Assembly (NCBI GenBank): GCA_020055645.1
Contig: CM034546.1
Span: 19,716,001-19,780,000 of the forward strand
Direction of reading: 5' to 3'
From: Tomocerus qinae
Taxonomy: Eukaryota > Arthropoda > Collembola > Entomobryomorpha > Tomoceridae
DNA length: 64,000 bases
Shown here: positions 1 to 8,648 of the stretch, piece after piece
Layout of the letters: each line of letters begins with the position of its first letter
Numbering within the stretch: position 1 is the stretch's first letter
The notes under the pieces: model-generated
The model's database searches: none
Seen by the model: only the letters and a program-made list of their open reading frames with translations
Told to the model about the DNA's origin: nothing
Program-made: the position numbers and the translations under genes

Positions 1-356
1 TTTCGTTTGGTGCAGGAAATAGCCTATCCTCTTGCAGCATTACGTAAAGTTGTCGGGGCACAGTAAGAATATACAAGTTGACGAAATGAAGTATTTATTA
101 TTTTTATGTTGATACTTGAAATTTGTCATGCTAAAATGTACATCAGCATTATACATTTTAGCTAATTACACAATAAGACAAAAACAAAACTTTTAACGAC
201 TCAAAGTCGGATTTTGATATTGGATAAAACTAAACTGGCTGGAAGGAACTCAAGGAAGAATGAAAGTTCAATATTTCCGCCGCCCATATTAACCATGTAT
301 CAATACGCCCCTATAAGCTGCAAGAGGGTAGAGGCTATTTCCTGCACCAAACGAAA
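1..356. repeat. Inverted-repeat (foldback) element, left flank of the provirus
   Basis: Bases 1-37 are the reverse complement of 318-356, with a difference of about two bases. The arms enclose about 280 bp of AT-rich DNA without a convincing gene. The element may extend left of the window. The right arm runs directly into the 34-bp minisatellite and shares its motif (CCTGCACCAAAC), so the arms may themselves be minisatellite units in opposite orientation. Confidence 0.6.
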
Positions 357-455
357 GGTGGATTTAGGCTTATTCCTGTACCAAACAAAAAATGTATTTT
401 GGCTTTTTCCTGTGCCAAACAAAAAATGGACATAGGCTTATTCCTGTACCAAACT
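337..455. repeat. 34-bp minisatellite, interrupted by the provirus
   Basis: Three full units and part of a fourth, each with the core TTCCTGTACCAAAC followed by an A-rich stretch and AGGCTT. The fourth unit breaks off at base 455 and resumes at 16308 on the far side of the provirus, sharing the 5-bp duplication AAACT. This gives an independent record of the empty site. Confidence 0.7.
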
Positions 456-996
456 TAGATTGGATTGCAGATTCTTGCAATAAACTATGAATGAAAAATG
501 TCCCGAAGAATCCGACCAATATGAAGATGCTGCACAAGTGAATGGTAATAAGTAAGTTATGCTGCAGTGGACTTTAATGAGTTTTTAGTAGAGTTAACTA
601 GACAACTAGACTGATTTATTCATAAAATAATTGTTACTTATATACTAATATTTGACATACAATTATACTTAAAACTAGAGTATGTAACCTAATTGACAAT
701 AATTGATCGGGGACAGTAATCCCGATCTTACTTATTAACTGGAACTGTGTTCCACATGAAAATTAGTAAATTAGAAATTTAACCTAGAATCATTAAGTAA
801 TTGAGGTCAATAACTTACATAATAAGGGATAATCTGGAACAACCAGATATACGTTTAACTATCGATAAATATTCAAGTATTATTAGTAAAGTACGTTATT
901 ATCTATTATGTATATGTTGTATATGTAAATGCGGATGTGCGGTTGGGAGTCAGCGGAGAGAAACAGGATGAGAGGATAAGGAAAGGAATTAAAACA
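456..996 (-). repeat. 3' LTR of the provirus
   Basis: A 541-bp repeat that matches 15767-16307 at every position I compared, at a constant offset of 15311. On the minus strand it begins TGTTTTAATT and ends CCAATCTA. An AATAAA poly(A) signal lies at 615-620 and a TATATAAG box about 20 bp upstream of it at 637-644, both on the minus strand. These are candidates only. Confidence 0.93.
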
Positions 997-1009
997 TTTT
1001 CCCGGCCTT
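997..1009 (-). promoter_or_regulatory. Candidate polypurine tract
   Basis: The minus strand reads AAGGCCGGGAAAA immediately before the 3' LTR, where the plus-strand primer of reverse transcription is expected. It is short and broken by two C residues. Confidence 0.5.
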
Positions 1010-1160
1010 GGCTTGCCGTAGGGAAGACAAAGATAAAGAATTAATAAATACTATGTAGTAATGTGCTATTTTAGCCTATGTTAAATGACATGAGTAAGTA
1101 ACCTTAGTGATTAGATTAAAAGTTGTGGTGGATGTGGCACTGACGACTGTGGAAGCAGTT
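1010..1160. other. 3' non-coding end of the provirus
   Basis: Short spacer between the last accessory ORF and the polypurine tract. No ORF or repeat is seen here. Confidence 0.6.
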
Positions 1161-1733
1161 TCAGTCTGTTCGTTGACCATCCGTCTCCAGTTGTGCAATC
1201 CTTTTCTTTGCTGTGTCCAGGAGTGATAGTGTACGTTCGTGGTCTTTTTGGAGAGACTCATATTTACTACACTGTGCTGCAGCTTCATTCTGCTGCTTAA
1301 GTAAATAATAAGAGCTACTATACAATTCACTTCTATGGATCTCTTGCAGTTCTTTTAACCTGTTTTCGAGATGTTTTGTTTCTAATATTTTTAAATCGGC
1401 TAAATCATTAGCCAATTGTTTTTCAGTCCACGTTTTTTCAATTGTGTCACTTAAAGCACGACTTTTCACGCTTAAGCGTAAGTTCATGATTCGAAGAGTC
1501 ATGTATTCTTCTTTAATGCGAGTGTACATTTCTTTATAAGTGTTTGCCGGATCCATATTAATTTTTTCCTGCTGTTCAGGAGATATACATAAAAAACTTT
1601 TTTCACTATCTGTGAAGGGTGCCGATGTTTGCTCCTCTAGGTTGACACGTTTTCTCTGGAACTCCAGGTTTTCCCCCATGGGATTTACTTCTCCCTCTGG
1701 CACCGGTCGATAGGCTGCTATCCATTTTTCCAT
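1161..1733 (-). CDS. Provirus accessory ORF 3: coiled-coil protein
   Basis: A 190-aa ORF starting at an ATG in good context (AAAATGG, 1733). The frame is open further upstream to 1799 without an ATG. The N-terminal 70 residues are polar with little structure; residues from about 75 to the end are a long, charged, heptad-like alpha-helical stretch rich in E, K, L and Q. No signal peptide, membrane segment, zinc finger or enzymatic motif is seen. It lies between envelope and the 3' LTR, where complex retroviruses carry spliced accessory genes, and shares a YxxxYxxxxEE-like start of the coil with accessory ORF 1. I do not recognise a family. A structural, gag-interacting or regulatory role is possible but not shown. 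Confidence 0.7.
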   Translation of the reverse strand: MEKWIAAYRPVPEGEVNPMGENLEFQRKRVNLEEQTSAPFTDSEKSFLCISPEQQEKINMDPANTYKEMYTRIKEEYMTLRIMNLRLSVKSRALSDTIEKTWTEKQLANDLADLKILETKHLENRLKELQEIHRSELYSSSYYLLKQQNEAAAQCSKYESLQKDHERTLSLLDTAKKRIAQLETDGQRTD

Positions 1734-2034
1734 TTTGGAGTTGAAGATAGTTAACAAATGCACTTTTAACTGTTTATGAGTATTTTGACTATAAGTCAAG
1801 TAAAATTAACACTGATAGGGGGCAAGTAGTAGTAGGTAAGTAGCTAAGTGAATAAGTACCTTAGTAGACACTGACACAATCGTTTCAATAATAGGAGTGA
1901 AGAGAATAAAAAGTGTAAATTGTGTGTGCTGGGCTATTCGCTGTGCAACTGTTCGTTAACATTTATAGTGCTGATAAAACTAAACCACACGCTTATTTTT
2001 ATTGCGGATGTTAATGAGATTAGATTTAAAGGAG

Positions 2035-2760
2035 TCATACCCTTACGATGTCATACACATCCTTTAGTTGTCGTTGTAATTGTTGGATTTCACGTTTGTG
2101 GTTTTTATTTCTTGTTTTCAAGAATAAGCCGCTACTTCTGGCTTTCTGGCCCCAAGCCTTGAGTTTTGTGACATCTTTTTGTAATTGTGTGTTGATATTA
2201 TTAATTTGGAGGATCTCTTTGTTCTTGTTGTTAATTTCCGTTTGTAAAGCCTGATTTTGGACTTCAGCTTCTTCCAATTGGAACTTTATGTCATGGTGGT
2301 CATCTTGGAGTGTTTGTAAGTCTCGGTTCAACTCCTTGTTGTACTCTTGTGCGTTGTTGTATTTTTCTTCCAGATCCTCGAATTGGTCTTGAAGAGTCCG
2401 ATTATCTTGTCTTAATTCCTGATATTCACTAAACAGCTCGAGCAGACGAGCGTGTTCCTTGTCGAATGATATTTCGACAGAATTTAATTTTTCCTTTGTT
2501 TCATCATGGCTTAAAGCCGTTTTGGTAAGTTCAGTTGATGTGAGGACCAATTTATTATTTACGTCCTCCACTAAATCACATAATTGTGTGATGGTGGGTT
2601 GAAATTCTTTTTGCAGTTCTATAGCTCGATTATATTTCGCACAAATGTCTAGATAACTGGACCGACATACCTTGTTCCACTGTTTTAGATTTGTATATTG
2701 TCTATCACTATCACTATCACGACTGTCATCACAAAAGTTAAGGAAATTTGAAGAATTCAT
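2035..2760 (-). CDS. Provirus accessory ORF 2: coiled-coil protein
   Basis: A 241-aa ORF from the ATG at 2760. The open frame continues upstream to 2955, but that part is hydrophobic and AT-rich and looks like leader. Residues 1-25 are acidic and Ser/Asp-rich (DSRDSDSDR). From about residue 45 to 195 the protein is a nearly unbroken coiled coil with many L, E, Q, N and D residues. The C-terminus is basic (KARSSGLFLKTRNKNHKR) and could bind nucleic acid or act as a nuclear signal. It overlaps the end of accessory ORF 1's open frame only if the upstream extension is used. No known viral family is recognised by eye. Expression would require splicing or a downstream promoter. Confidence 0.7.
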   Translation of the reverse strand: MNSSNFLNFCDDSRDSDSDRQYTNLKQWNKVCRSSYLDICAKYNRAIELQKEFQPTITQLCDLVEDVNNKLVLTSTELTKTALSHDETKEKLNSVEISFDKEHARLLELFSEYQELRQDNRTLQDQFEDLEEKYNNAQEYNKELNRDLQTLQDDHHDIKFQLEEAEVQNQALQTEINNKNKEILQINNINTQLQKDVTKLKAWGQKARSSGLFLKTRNKNHKREIQQLQRQLKDVYDIVRV

Positions 2761-2935
2761 TTTTGATTGCAGAAGTGATTTTAACAGTATCAATGCGATA
2801 GGAATTGAAGATTTGTTGAGTATCTCGACACTGATTAAGAAATAGTAAAGATAAGGACTTAAATATATCGAAGGAAAAAATAGGACATACATTTTTCCTT
2901 GTATATTAATAGTTATTTGTGTGTGTATGTAAGTA

Positions 2936-3796
2936 TTAGTTTGTGGTAGGGACATCCTTTCGCTTCTTCAATGGTATTCCCTTTCGTTTGGATAGAATTG
3001 TTTTCTTGGAATTAAGGTTGCGGTTGATTGGAAGTACACGTAAACGCATACTATTTATTTGCTTCTTCAATTTTTCAATCGTAGATAATGCTTCGGTATG
3101 ATTTTGGTTTTCTCTGCTCCAGTCCCACTCCACCTTTTCTTTTTCGTCTTGTTTTCGTTGTAGTTCTATTTTTAGTTCTTGAGTCTTGTTGAACCAGTAT
3201 TTCATGTCATCGTACAACATCTTTTCGCGGGCCGTCAGTGTAGTACTGTGATCATGTAATGGGTGGAGGGTAGCTGGATTAGTGCTCCGGAGGGTATCTA
3301 GTTGATTTTGGAGCTCACATTTCTTCTCTTTCAACTCAGTTGAAAAACGTTCTAGAAATTGTAATCGTTGAACTCGTAGGCTCGCGAATTGATTATTTTG
3401 GCAAATAGTAGCTTCTAATTGCACGACTTTACGCTGGAGTTCTATATTCTCCTCAGTTTTGGTATTATAGAGCTGTTGGTAATCATATGGTTGATCGAAA
3501 TAATTGTCGTTGAGATTATTTAGCTCTGGTATGGGTTCTGTCGCTAGTAAGGAGGTTAGATCCGATGTTAAATCAAAAATTGGGGGAGAATTTAAGCTAC
3601 GTCGTTCAATGTTGATTTCGGGTTCAATGATGGTTTCGGTTGGTGCTGTTTCAACCGGTCGGGGTGGAAATGGTCCAAAAGGCGATGGAGCAATATCTGG
3701 TGAGAGTGGAAACAATGTATCCGATGGATGCGGAAGATTGAGAAGATAGTCAAGTTCTTCCATAGTCCCGTTGAAGAAAGGTGATGGAGTATCCAT
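2936..3796 (-). CDS. Provirus accessory ORF 1: acidic N-terminus, coiled coil, basic C-terminus
   Basis: A 286-aa ORF from the ATG at 3796. Residues 10-20 are acidic and hydrophobic (MEELDYLLNL), followed by a Pro/Ser-rich stretch to about residue 60, then a linker. Residues 105-165 and 195-250 are coiled coil, separated by a short loop. The C-terminal 25 residues hold two basic clusters (SKRKGIPLKKRKDV) that resemble a nuclear localisation signal. An acidic-hydrophobic head with a basic tail is seen in transcription activators, so a Tas/Tax-like regulator is one possibility. This is inference from composition only. It is the first ORF after the envelope, 379 bp from its stop, and probably comes from a spliced mRNA. 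Confidence 0.72.
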   Translation of the reverse strand: MDTPSPFFNGTMEELDYLLNLPHPSDTLFPLSPDIAPSPFGPFPPRPVETAPTETIIEPEINIERRSLNSPPIFDLTSDLTSLLATEPIPELNNLNDNYFDQPYDYQQLYNTKTEENIELQRKVVQLEATICQNNQFASLRVQRLQFLERFSTELKEKKCELQNQLDTLRSTNPATLHPLHDHSTTLTAREKMLYDDMKYWFNKTQELKIELQRKQDEKEKVEWDWSRENQNHTEALSTIEKLKKQINSMRLRVLPINRNLNSKKTILSKRKGIPLKKRKDVPTTN

Positions 3797-4175
3797 ACTA
3801 TAGGTTGATAGTAGTGGGAATTCACTTACTTAATACACTCAACTACTTAGTAATAAAAATAACTGCTAATTTTAATTGCTTATATATATTTTCGGTGACC
3901 CTGCTATAGTTACATGTACTTATTGTGGTTAACTATTCTGGAGCGGAAAACTGTTACATTAAATCTTTGTGCTAGTTTAACCCGTTTTTAATGGGGCGGA
4001 AAATATTTCTTAAGTTAGTTTGTCTCTTGACTTGTTTTTTATAGAGCGGAAATCTATTGATATTTATTATTATGTGTAATGGGAATGTTTATTCCAGCAT
4101 ATTTACTACTTTTATTAAATACATTAGGTACCTATGTTCTAGCCTATTTTATAGTACGTAATTTTCTATAAATTG
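3797..4175. other. Spacer between envelope and accessory ORFs, with spaced GCGGAAA motifs
   Basis: No ORF. The heptamer GCGGAAA occurs at 3943-3949, 3996-4002 and 4046-4052, 53 and 50 bp apart, in imperfect 50-bp direct repeats with T-rich intervening sequence. On the transcribed strand it reads TTTCCGC. These could be protein-binding or splicing elements. Confidence 0.4.
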
Positions 4176-7100
4176 TTAAATCATTTTCTTTACCAGCCTT
4201 TGTGAGCATAGGTATATTATCCCAGCTAAACAGGCAATAATAATAATGAATATTATTATTTTTAAAATCCATGAGGAAAATATTGAGGATAAAAAGGAAC
4301 CAATAGCAAATGGCAGTTGGAGAACTGACTTAAGGTTGGCCCAATTTAATCCTAAATTATCCCAACTAAAACCAGAGGTTGTTGACTCTGTTTTATTCGT
4401 ATCTTGGAATAATGTGAACGATGTGTCAGTAATTTCATTTCTGACATCCACATCTTCTGAATAATGTAAATGACCTGTGATGGTCAATGGAATAACATGT
4501 TTTGCGCATTTGAACGTACAATTCATATGCACATTTGGTTGAGACAATTTCATTATAATTTGATGTTTTGTAAATTGATCCGTCAATGGTACGGGGCTAA
4601 AAAATCCAGCGTCTGGACATTCTAACGTACCGATTTCAGATCCGGTGTCAACCTTACCAACCAAAATTAATTCAGCTGATTCCAAACAATCGAAGCAACC
4701 CGATAAGGATATTATCTCTACAGAGCAAGAGACATCTTGGATTTCTTTTGTAATTTGGAGATCGTTTGTAGTCATTTGAATTTCTAGAGCTGAAGTCGAG
4801 GATGAGAGAAAACTGATATTACCTGAGTCAGCTATTAACATACCATTCTCCAATTTTAATGGTAGTCGATTTTCAGCTAAAACCTTTTCGGGGTCTACAA
4901 GGTCTGCTACACAACGGACCCCGTCTTGGGTAGGTATGGTTCGTACCAGACCAAGATTAGCAAAGCAGTTGTGGCTCACAGTTTTAGCATCTTGCTCCTG
5001 TGGGCATGCAATCTCGCCTATACTACCTATTTCAGTTTGTCCGCGATTTAAACAAGCAGACAAGCTGTATTGATTATTTCTGGACAATAGGCATTGATTT
5101 AGAACTGGGGTGTATGGTTCAGTGACTGATATGAGGGTGAATTCCATTTTTCCGATTTTTACTGGAATTCCTGCATGAATGGTGGTTAAATTAGTAGTTG
5201 TTTCATTTCCTAAATAGTGTGTAATGCTTAGTTTTACCGAATTCCTCCATTCATTGCATTTCCAAACTTTATATGCTTGGTTGGTGGGATTTACTAAAGC
5301 CACACGATAGAAATTGCAATCTGATGGAATTGGGAGGAAACACCAATTGTGACGGAAACTACGGCAATAATTCCAACCCAAGTTGGTTTCAGTGGGCCGA
5401 AATTCTTTGATTGTGTCATTAATGCCGAAATTTTCGCAATGGGTTCCATGACATAATGCAGAACCAAATATATTGTAACATTTAATCGCACTAGTGCAAT
5501 GTGGTACTGCCTTGGGAATATAATAGAGTAATTCCTTCATGCATGTTAATGCAACTGATTTAGTTTCAATTACGATCGATCCTAAAACATGATTTTTGGC
5601 ATCTTGGATACGAAAGCATGTTTTTTGGTCAAGTGCCGCCAGAGATAATCTGGTATTAATGCGTACGGTGCATGTTGTTGTAGTATCTGAGGCATAGTGA
5701 CATTCCTTGGATTGAGCGGAAATAGATGCAAAATCTGAGCACCCATAACATAAGAAAATGGATGCCCATAGGGAAAAAATAGTCAGAAGTCTTGTAGGCA
5801 AATAGTCTCGTCGGCGTACCCGTGTTGAGTTTCGACGTGAGCTACGAGTTTCGTTTCGAGCTTCGACTATAGGTGTGGATATATGTGGGGCTACCTCTAT
5901 GAGGGCGGTCCCAATATCTTCATCTGATTCTCTAGTAATTGGTTTCGGGCGGGTTTTCCTCGCCCTCATGAATTGTATAACAATTCGTAAAGGCCACGAG
6001 ATGCACCGTAACAGGGTGCAAATAATTTTCGATATATATATTACCGTAAAAATGATTGAGGAAAGAGTTAATGTGGCTATTGCTATAATCACGTATTGGA
6101 TGTAAGTGTAGCAGGAGAAATTGCGCCATCTGTCTGCGCAAAAATGACAATCTATTAATTCACAAAATGGGATTCGAGGGCATGTTATTGATCGAATTGT
6201 CGGGGAATCATAATCAAGTACCCAGATTTCTAACTGTAATTTTCCTGGGGAGCTTAACACACTTTTGGTTAGTTTTAAGGATGTCTCAAAAGAGGTCGGG
6301 ACTACAGACACAAAATTAGGGTTTTTCTGAGCTTTTATGTATTTAGCTACTATTCCGGGGGTTGAAATTCTAAGACCGGTTTTAGTACACTCAATGCTAC
6401 ACGTTGCGCATGGATATACTGTTTGAGATTGACTTAAATCTTCCTTTCGGGTAAACAGTCTCATTGTACCCCAACATTGGGGGTAAAAATTGCCCAAGGG
6501 GGATATCATGCGGTGAAGAATTGTTGAGGAATTGTAGCGACATTCGCAATTAGCTCGAATCTCGTTAGTGCAACCAAACTGTTCGCAGAATAATCTGTCA
6601 CCTTTGCATTGTTTGGAGGTACATTTCTCTTTTGTACATGAGCCCTTGCAAGTGTATGACTCAAAAGATTCTTTTCGGGCGTCTTGTTGTAGATTCAATT
6701 TTAAAAGCGGGTGTAATAGCCCGTCTTGAATGATTACGGGAACGTTTTCATACTGCTCGGTGAAATGTTGACAATGCTTTAGCACATGGTCACCGACGGC
6801 ACATAATGGTGATCTGACATCGTCTTGATAGAAGAACGCCGGATCTGGAGCTGTAAAATGTGACTGGCATTCCAGGTTATCTAATGTAGTCTCCTTAAAT
6901 TCCTTGCATTGTGCGTCGTTGGATACATTCAAGCATGATGTGCCCTCAGGTGCAATCATTTTTCCGGGATCGCATGTGACATTTCGAAAGCAAAGAGTTC
7001 CGTTTATTTTTGTATGTAGCCAAGAGATGGTGCTTGTACATTCTGGAATTTCATGATGTGGTGGCCACTCATATTCACATGGAGAGGCTAGTTTCGAGAG

Positions 7101-8072
7101 GTTTGGCTGAGTTTGATGGAATGTAGCCATTCCTGATCCAATCAGTAGTAATATTATAGTTGTAGTTATAATTGTTGTTGAGGAGTGGGTTGCAGTGAGA
7201 CGGCGTCTTGGTGATAGTAATTTCTTATATGCACTGCGGTACTGCGGATTTGAAATCGCATAGATCAGTACGTTTGTCCAAGAGGAAGACCATGCAAGTA
7301 ATGCACTTCCGATATGTACCAATTTAGATACTTTTTCTCTCTTCGGGTCGTATAAATTTAGGATGATGACAGGCTGAAAGTTGAATAAAAATCCAAGAAA
7401 TACGAAACAAATCATTCGAAATAGTTGTTTTTCCTCTTTGTTTCTTTCTTCATATCCAGTAATGGATCTTTGAGTGTGAGTGCCGACTTGTCTTCTTATT
7501 TTTCTTGTGTAGAAGAAAATTCGTGCGTAACAATATATAATAATTGCAGTAGGAAAGCAAATCCCTACTATCCAAATCATTTTCTTTGGGGATTGACCGT
7601 ATTTATCTGGAATTATAGAGCATGAAGCTGGGTTGTTTGGTTTGGGGCCTAATTTCCCCCAAATTCCTATTGCTGGAGGCGTGACCATTAAAAAACTTAA
7701 AACCCAGGTAACGATGATCATGAACCACATACGATATTTGGAAAATAAATTAGGATAGTCCCAGTGATGTACTATACACACATATCTGTTGAATGATATT
7801 GTGAGGATATTAGCCAATGTGCAACACAAGTTTCCGTATAGAAACCATGCATAAACTTGGCACATGAAGGGCCCTAACATCCATGCATCGTAGTAGTATC
7901 GTACTGCTGTCATTGGAAGTGTCACACTACTAAATAACAAGTCTGAGCAGCATAGACTCATTATTAGCCAATTGAATTTGTTCTTTTTTAGTTGTGGAGT
8001 TCGGCTGATTGCTATTAAGGTTATCGTCAGTGTTGTACTGGTGACCACTTTTTTGCATTTTGACCGGGCCAC
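4176..8072 (-). CDS. env: GPCR C-terminal part fused to two-part envelope glycoprotein (Gn/Gc-like)
   Basis: An open frame of 1298 codons without an ATG at its 5' end, because a MITE cuts it at 8028. Residues 15-290 are helices 2-7 of a class A GPCR (separate entry). Residues 297-316 are a hydrophobic signal-like segment. Residues 330-655 form a Cys-rich ectodomain, followed by membrane segments at about 657-702 and a polar, basic tail with an RVRRR cluster near 751. A second signal-like segment lies at 761-776. A second Cys-rich ectodomain runs from 778 to 1270 and ends in a membrane anchor at about 1272-1290. The second half, with a paired-Cys GCFDC motif near its end, resembles phenuivirus-type class II fusion proteins (Phlebovirus_G2), a family known in some BEL/Pao envelopes. 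The first half would be the Gn partner. N-glycosylation sequons are frequent. Confidence 0.8.
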   Translation of the reverse strand: MARSKCKKVVTSTTLTITLIAISRTPQLKKNKFNWLIMSLCCSDLLFSSVTLPMTAVRYYYDAWMLGPFMCQVYAWFLYGNLCCTLANILTISFNRYVCIVHHWDYPNLFSKYRMWFMIIVTWVLSFLMVTPPAIGIWGKLGPKPNNPASCSIIPDKYGQSPKKMIWIVGICFPTAIIIYCYARIFFYTRKIRRQVGTHTQRSITGYEERNKEEKQLFRMICFVFLGFLFNFQPVIILNLYDPKREKVSKLVHIGSALLAWSSSWTNVLIYAISNPQYRSAYKKLLSPRRRLTATHSSTTIITTTIILLLIGSGMATFHQTQPNLSKLASPCEYEWPPHHEIPECTSTISWLHTKINGTLCFRNVTCDPGKMIAPEGTSCLNVSNDAQCKEFKETTLDNLECQSHFTAPDPAFFYQDDVRSPLCAVGDHVLKHCQHFTEQYENVPVIIQDGLLHPLLKLNLQQDARKESFESYTCKGSCTKEKCTSKQCKGDRLFCEQFGCTNEIRANCECRYNSSTILHRMISPLGNFYPQCWGTMRLFTRKEDLSQSQTVYPCATCSIECTKTGLRISTPGIVAKYIKAQKNPNFVSVVPTSFETSLKLTKSVLSSPGKLQLEIWVLDYDSPTIRSITCPRIPFCELIDCHFCADRWRNFSCYTYIQYVIIAIATLTLSSIIFTVIYISKIICTLLRCISWPLRIVIQFMRARKTRPKPITRESDEDIGTALIEVAPHISTPIVEARNETRSSRRNSTRVRRRDYLPTRLLTIFSLWASIFLCYGCSDFASISAQSKECHYASDTTTTCTVRINTRLSLAALDQKTCFRIQDAKNHVLGSIVIETKSVALTCMKELLYYIPKAVPHCTSAIKCYNIFGSALCHGTHCENFGINDTIKEFRPTETNLGWNYCRSFRHNWCFLPIPSDCNFYRVALVNPTNQAYKVWKCNEWRNSVKLSITHYLGNETTTNLTTIHAGIPVKIGKMEFTLISVTEPYTPVLNQCLLSRNNQYSLSACLNRGQTEIGSIGEIACPQEQDAKTVSHNCFANLGLVRTIPTQDGVRCVADLVDPEKVLAENRLPLKLENGMLIADSGNISFLSSSTSALEIQMTTNDLQITKEIQDVSCSVEIISLSGCFDCLESAELILVGKVDTGSEIGTLECPDAGFFSPVPLTDQFTKHQIIMKLSQPNVHMNCTFKCAKHVIPLTITGHLHYSEDVDVRNEITDTSFTLFQDTNKTESTTSGFSWDNLGLNWANLKSVLQLPFAIGSFLSSIFSSWILKIIIFIIIIACLAGIIYLCSQRLVKKMI

Positions 8073-8648
8073 TGGTCAAAATGGTCAAAATGGTCAAAAT
8101 GGCTAAAATGGTCAAAATATCAGTGTACAGTTACTTAGGCTAGCAAATGAAATTTAAAATATTTAGAGAATGAAATATGGCCTAAAACCAATGAAACACT
8201 ATTCTACTAACATCAGACTACAGAATGACACTCTCCAATCATTTTTAACTGCAATCTTTAGAAAGTTGTATTTGTTGTTTACTGTTGCAGTAAAAGCTAC
8301 CTTGGGGTCTCAATTAACCCCAAACAGGCATTTTGTCCATTTTGACCATTTTGACCACTTTTTAGTTTTTTTTGACCGGGCCATTTTGACCATTATGACC
8401 ATTATGACCACTAGTGGTTTTAACCACTGCACAACACTGGTTATCGTATTGCCAATAAATCCGAGAATGGCGAATATAATCACACAATAGAATACCATGG
8501 TGGTAGTCCACCATGATCTGACTTTCTTATTCTGGTGAATTTCTGTGGCCGACGTTTGTTGAACGTTTGCTAAGACCATGACCACAGCGGTATAAATCCA
8601 CGGCCATGCTGATGATTTCTGGCATTGGTTTGGATATAGTTTTGGCAT
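7203..8648 (-). pseudogene. Captured class A (rhodopsin-family) GPCR, Tre1/Moody-like, split by a MITE
   Basis: Helix 1 with its Gly-Asn pair is encoded at the end of the pol frame (about 8496-8440). Helices 2-7 continue from 8019 in the next ORF. Visible class A marks: a helix-2 acidic site (CCSDLL), a Cys before helix 3, FNRY in place of DRY at the end of helix 3, a Trp in helix 4 (TWV), an extracellular-loop Cys, a Pro in helix 6, and SNPQYRSAY after helix 7. An NRY variant and this tail are features I associate with the Tre1/Moody group, which acts in germ-cell migration and glial barriers in flies. An upstream ATG at 8648 precedes a signal-peptide-like stretch. The 412-bp MITE plus one 8-bp duplication is 420 bp, a multiple of three, and the frames on both sides agree, so the receptor was continuous with pol and env before the insertion. 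As it stands it is broken unless the insert is spliced out. Confidence 0.85.
8028..8439. mobile_element. hAT-like MITE inside the captured GPCR
   Basis: A 412-bp element with termini CAGTGTTGT and ACAACACTG, flanked by an exact 8-bp duplication GTTATCGT (8020-8027 and 8440-8447). Both are typical of hAT transposons. Inside both ends lie clusters of the decamer TGGTCAAAAT in inverted orientation, like hAT subterminal transposase-binding repeats. No coding capacity. The first 130 bp of the element extend the pol frame to a stop at 8310, giving that ORF a foreign tail. Confidence 0.85.

Noticed and set aside
1734-1799. Upstream extension of accessory ORF 3
   Set aside because: No ATG in this part; the first ATG in good context is at 1733.
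8020-8072. GTG at 8072 as a start of the GPCR-env frame
   Set aside because: It lies inside the MITE and is not a eukaryotic start; the frame is open by interruption of a longer gene.
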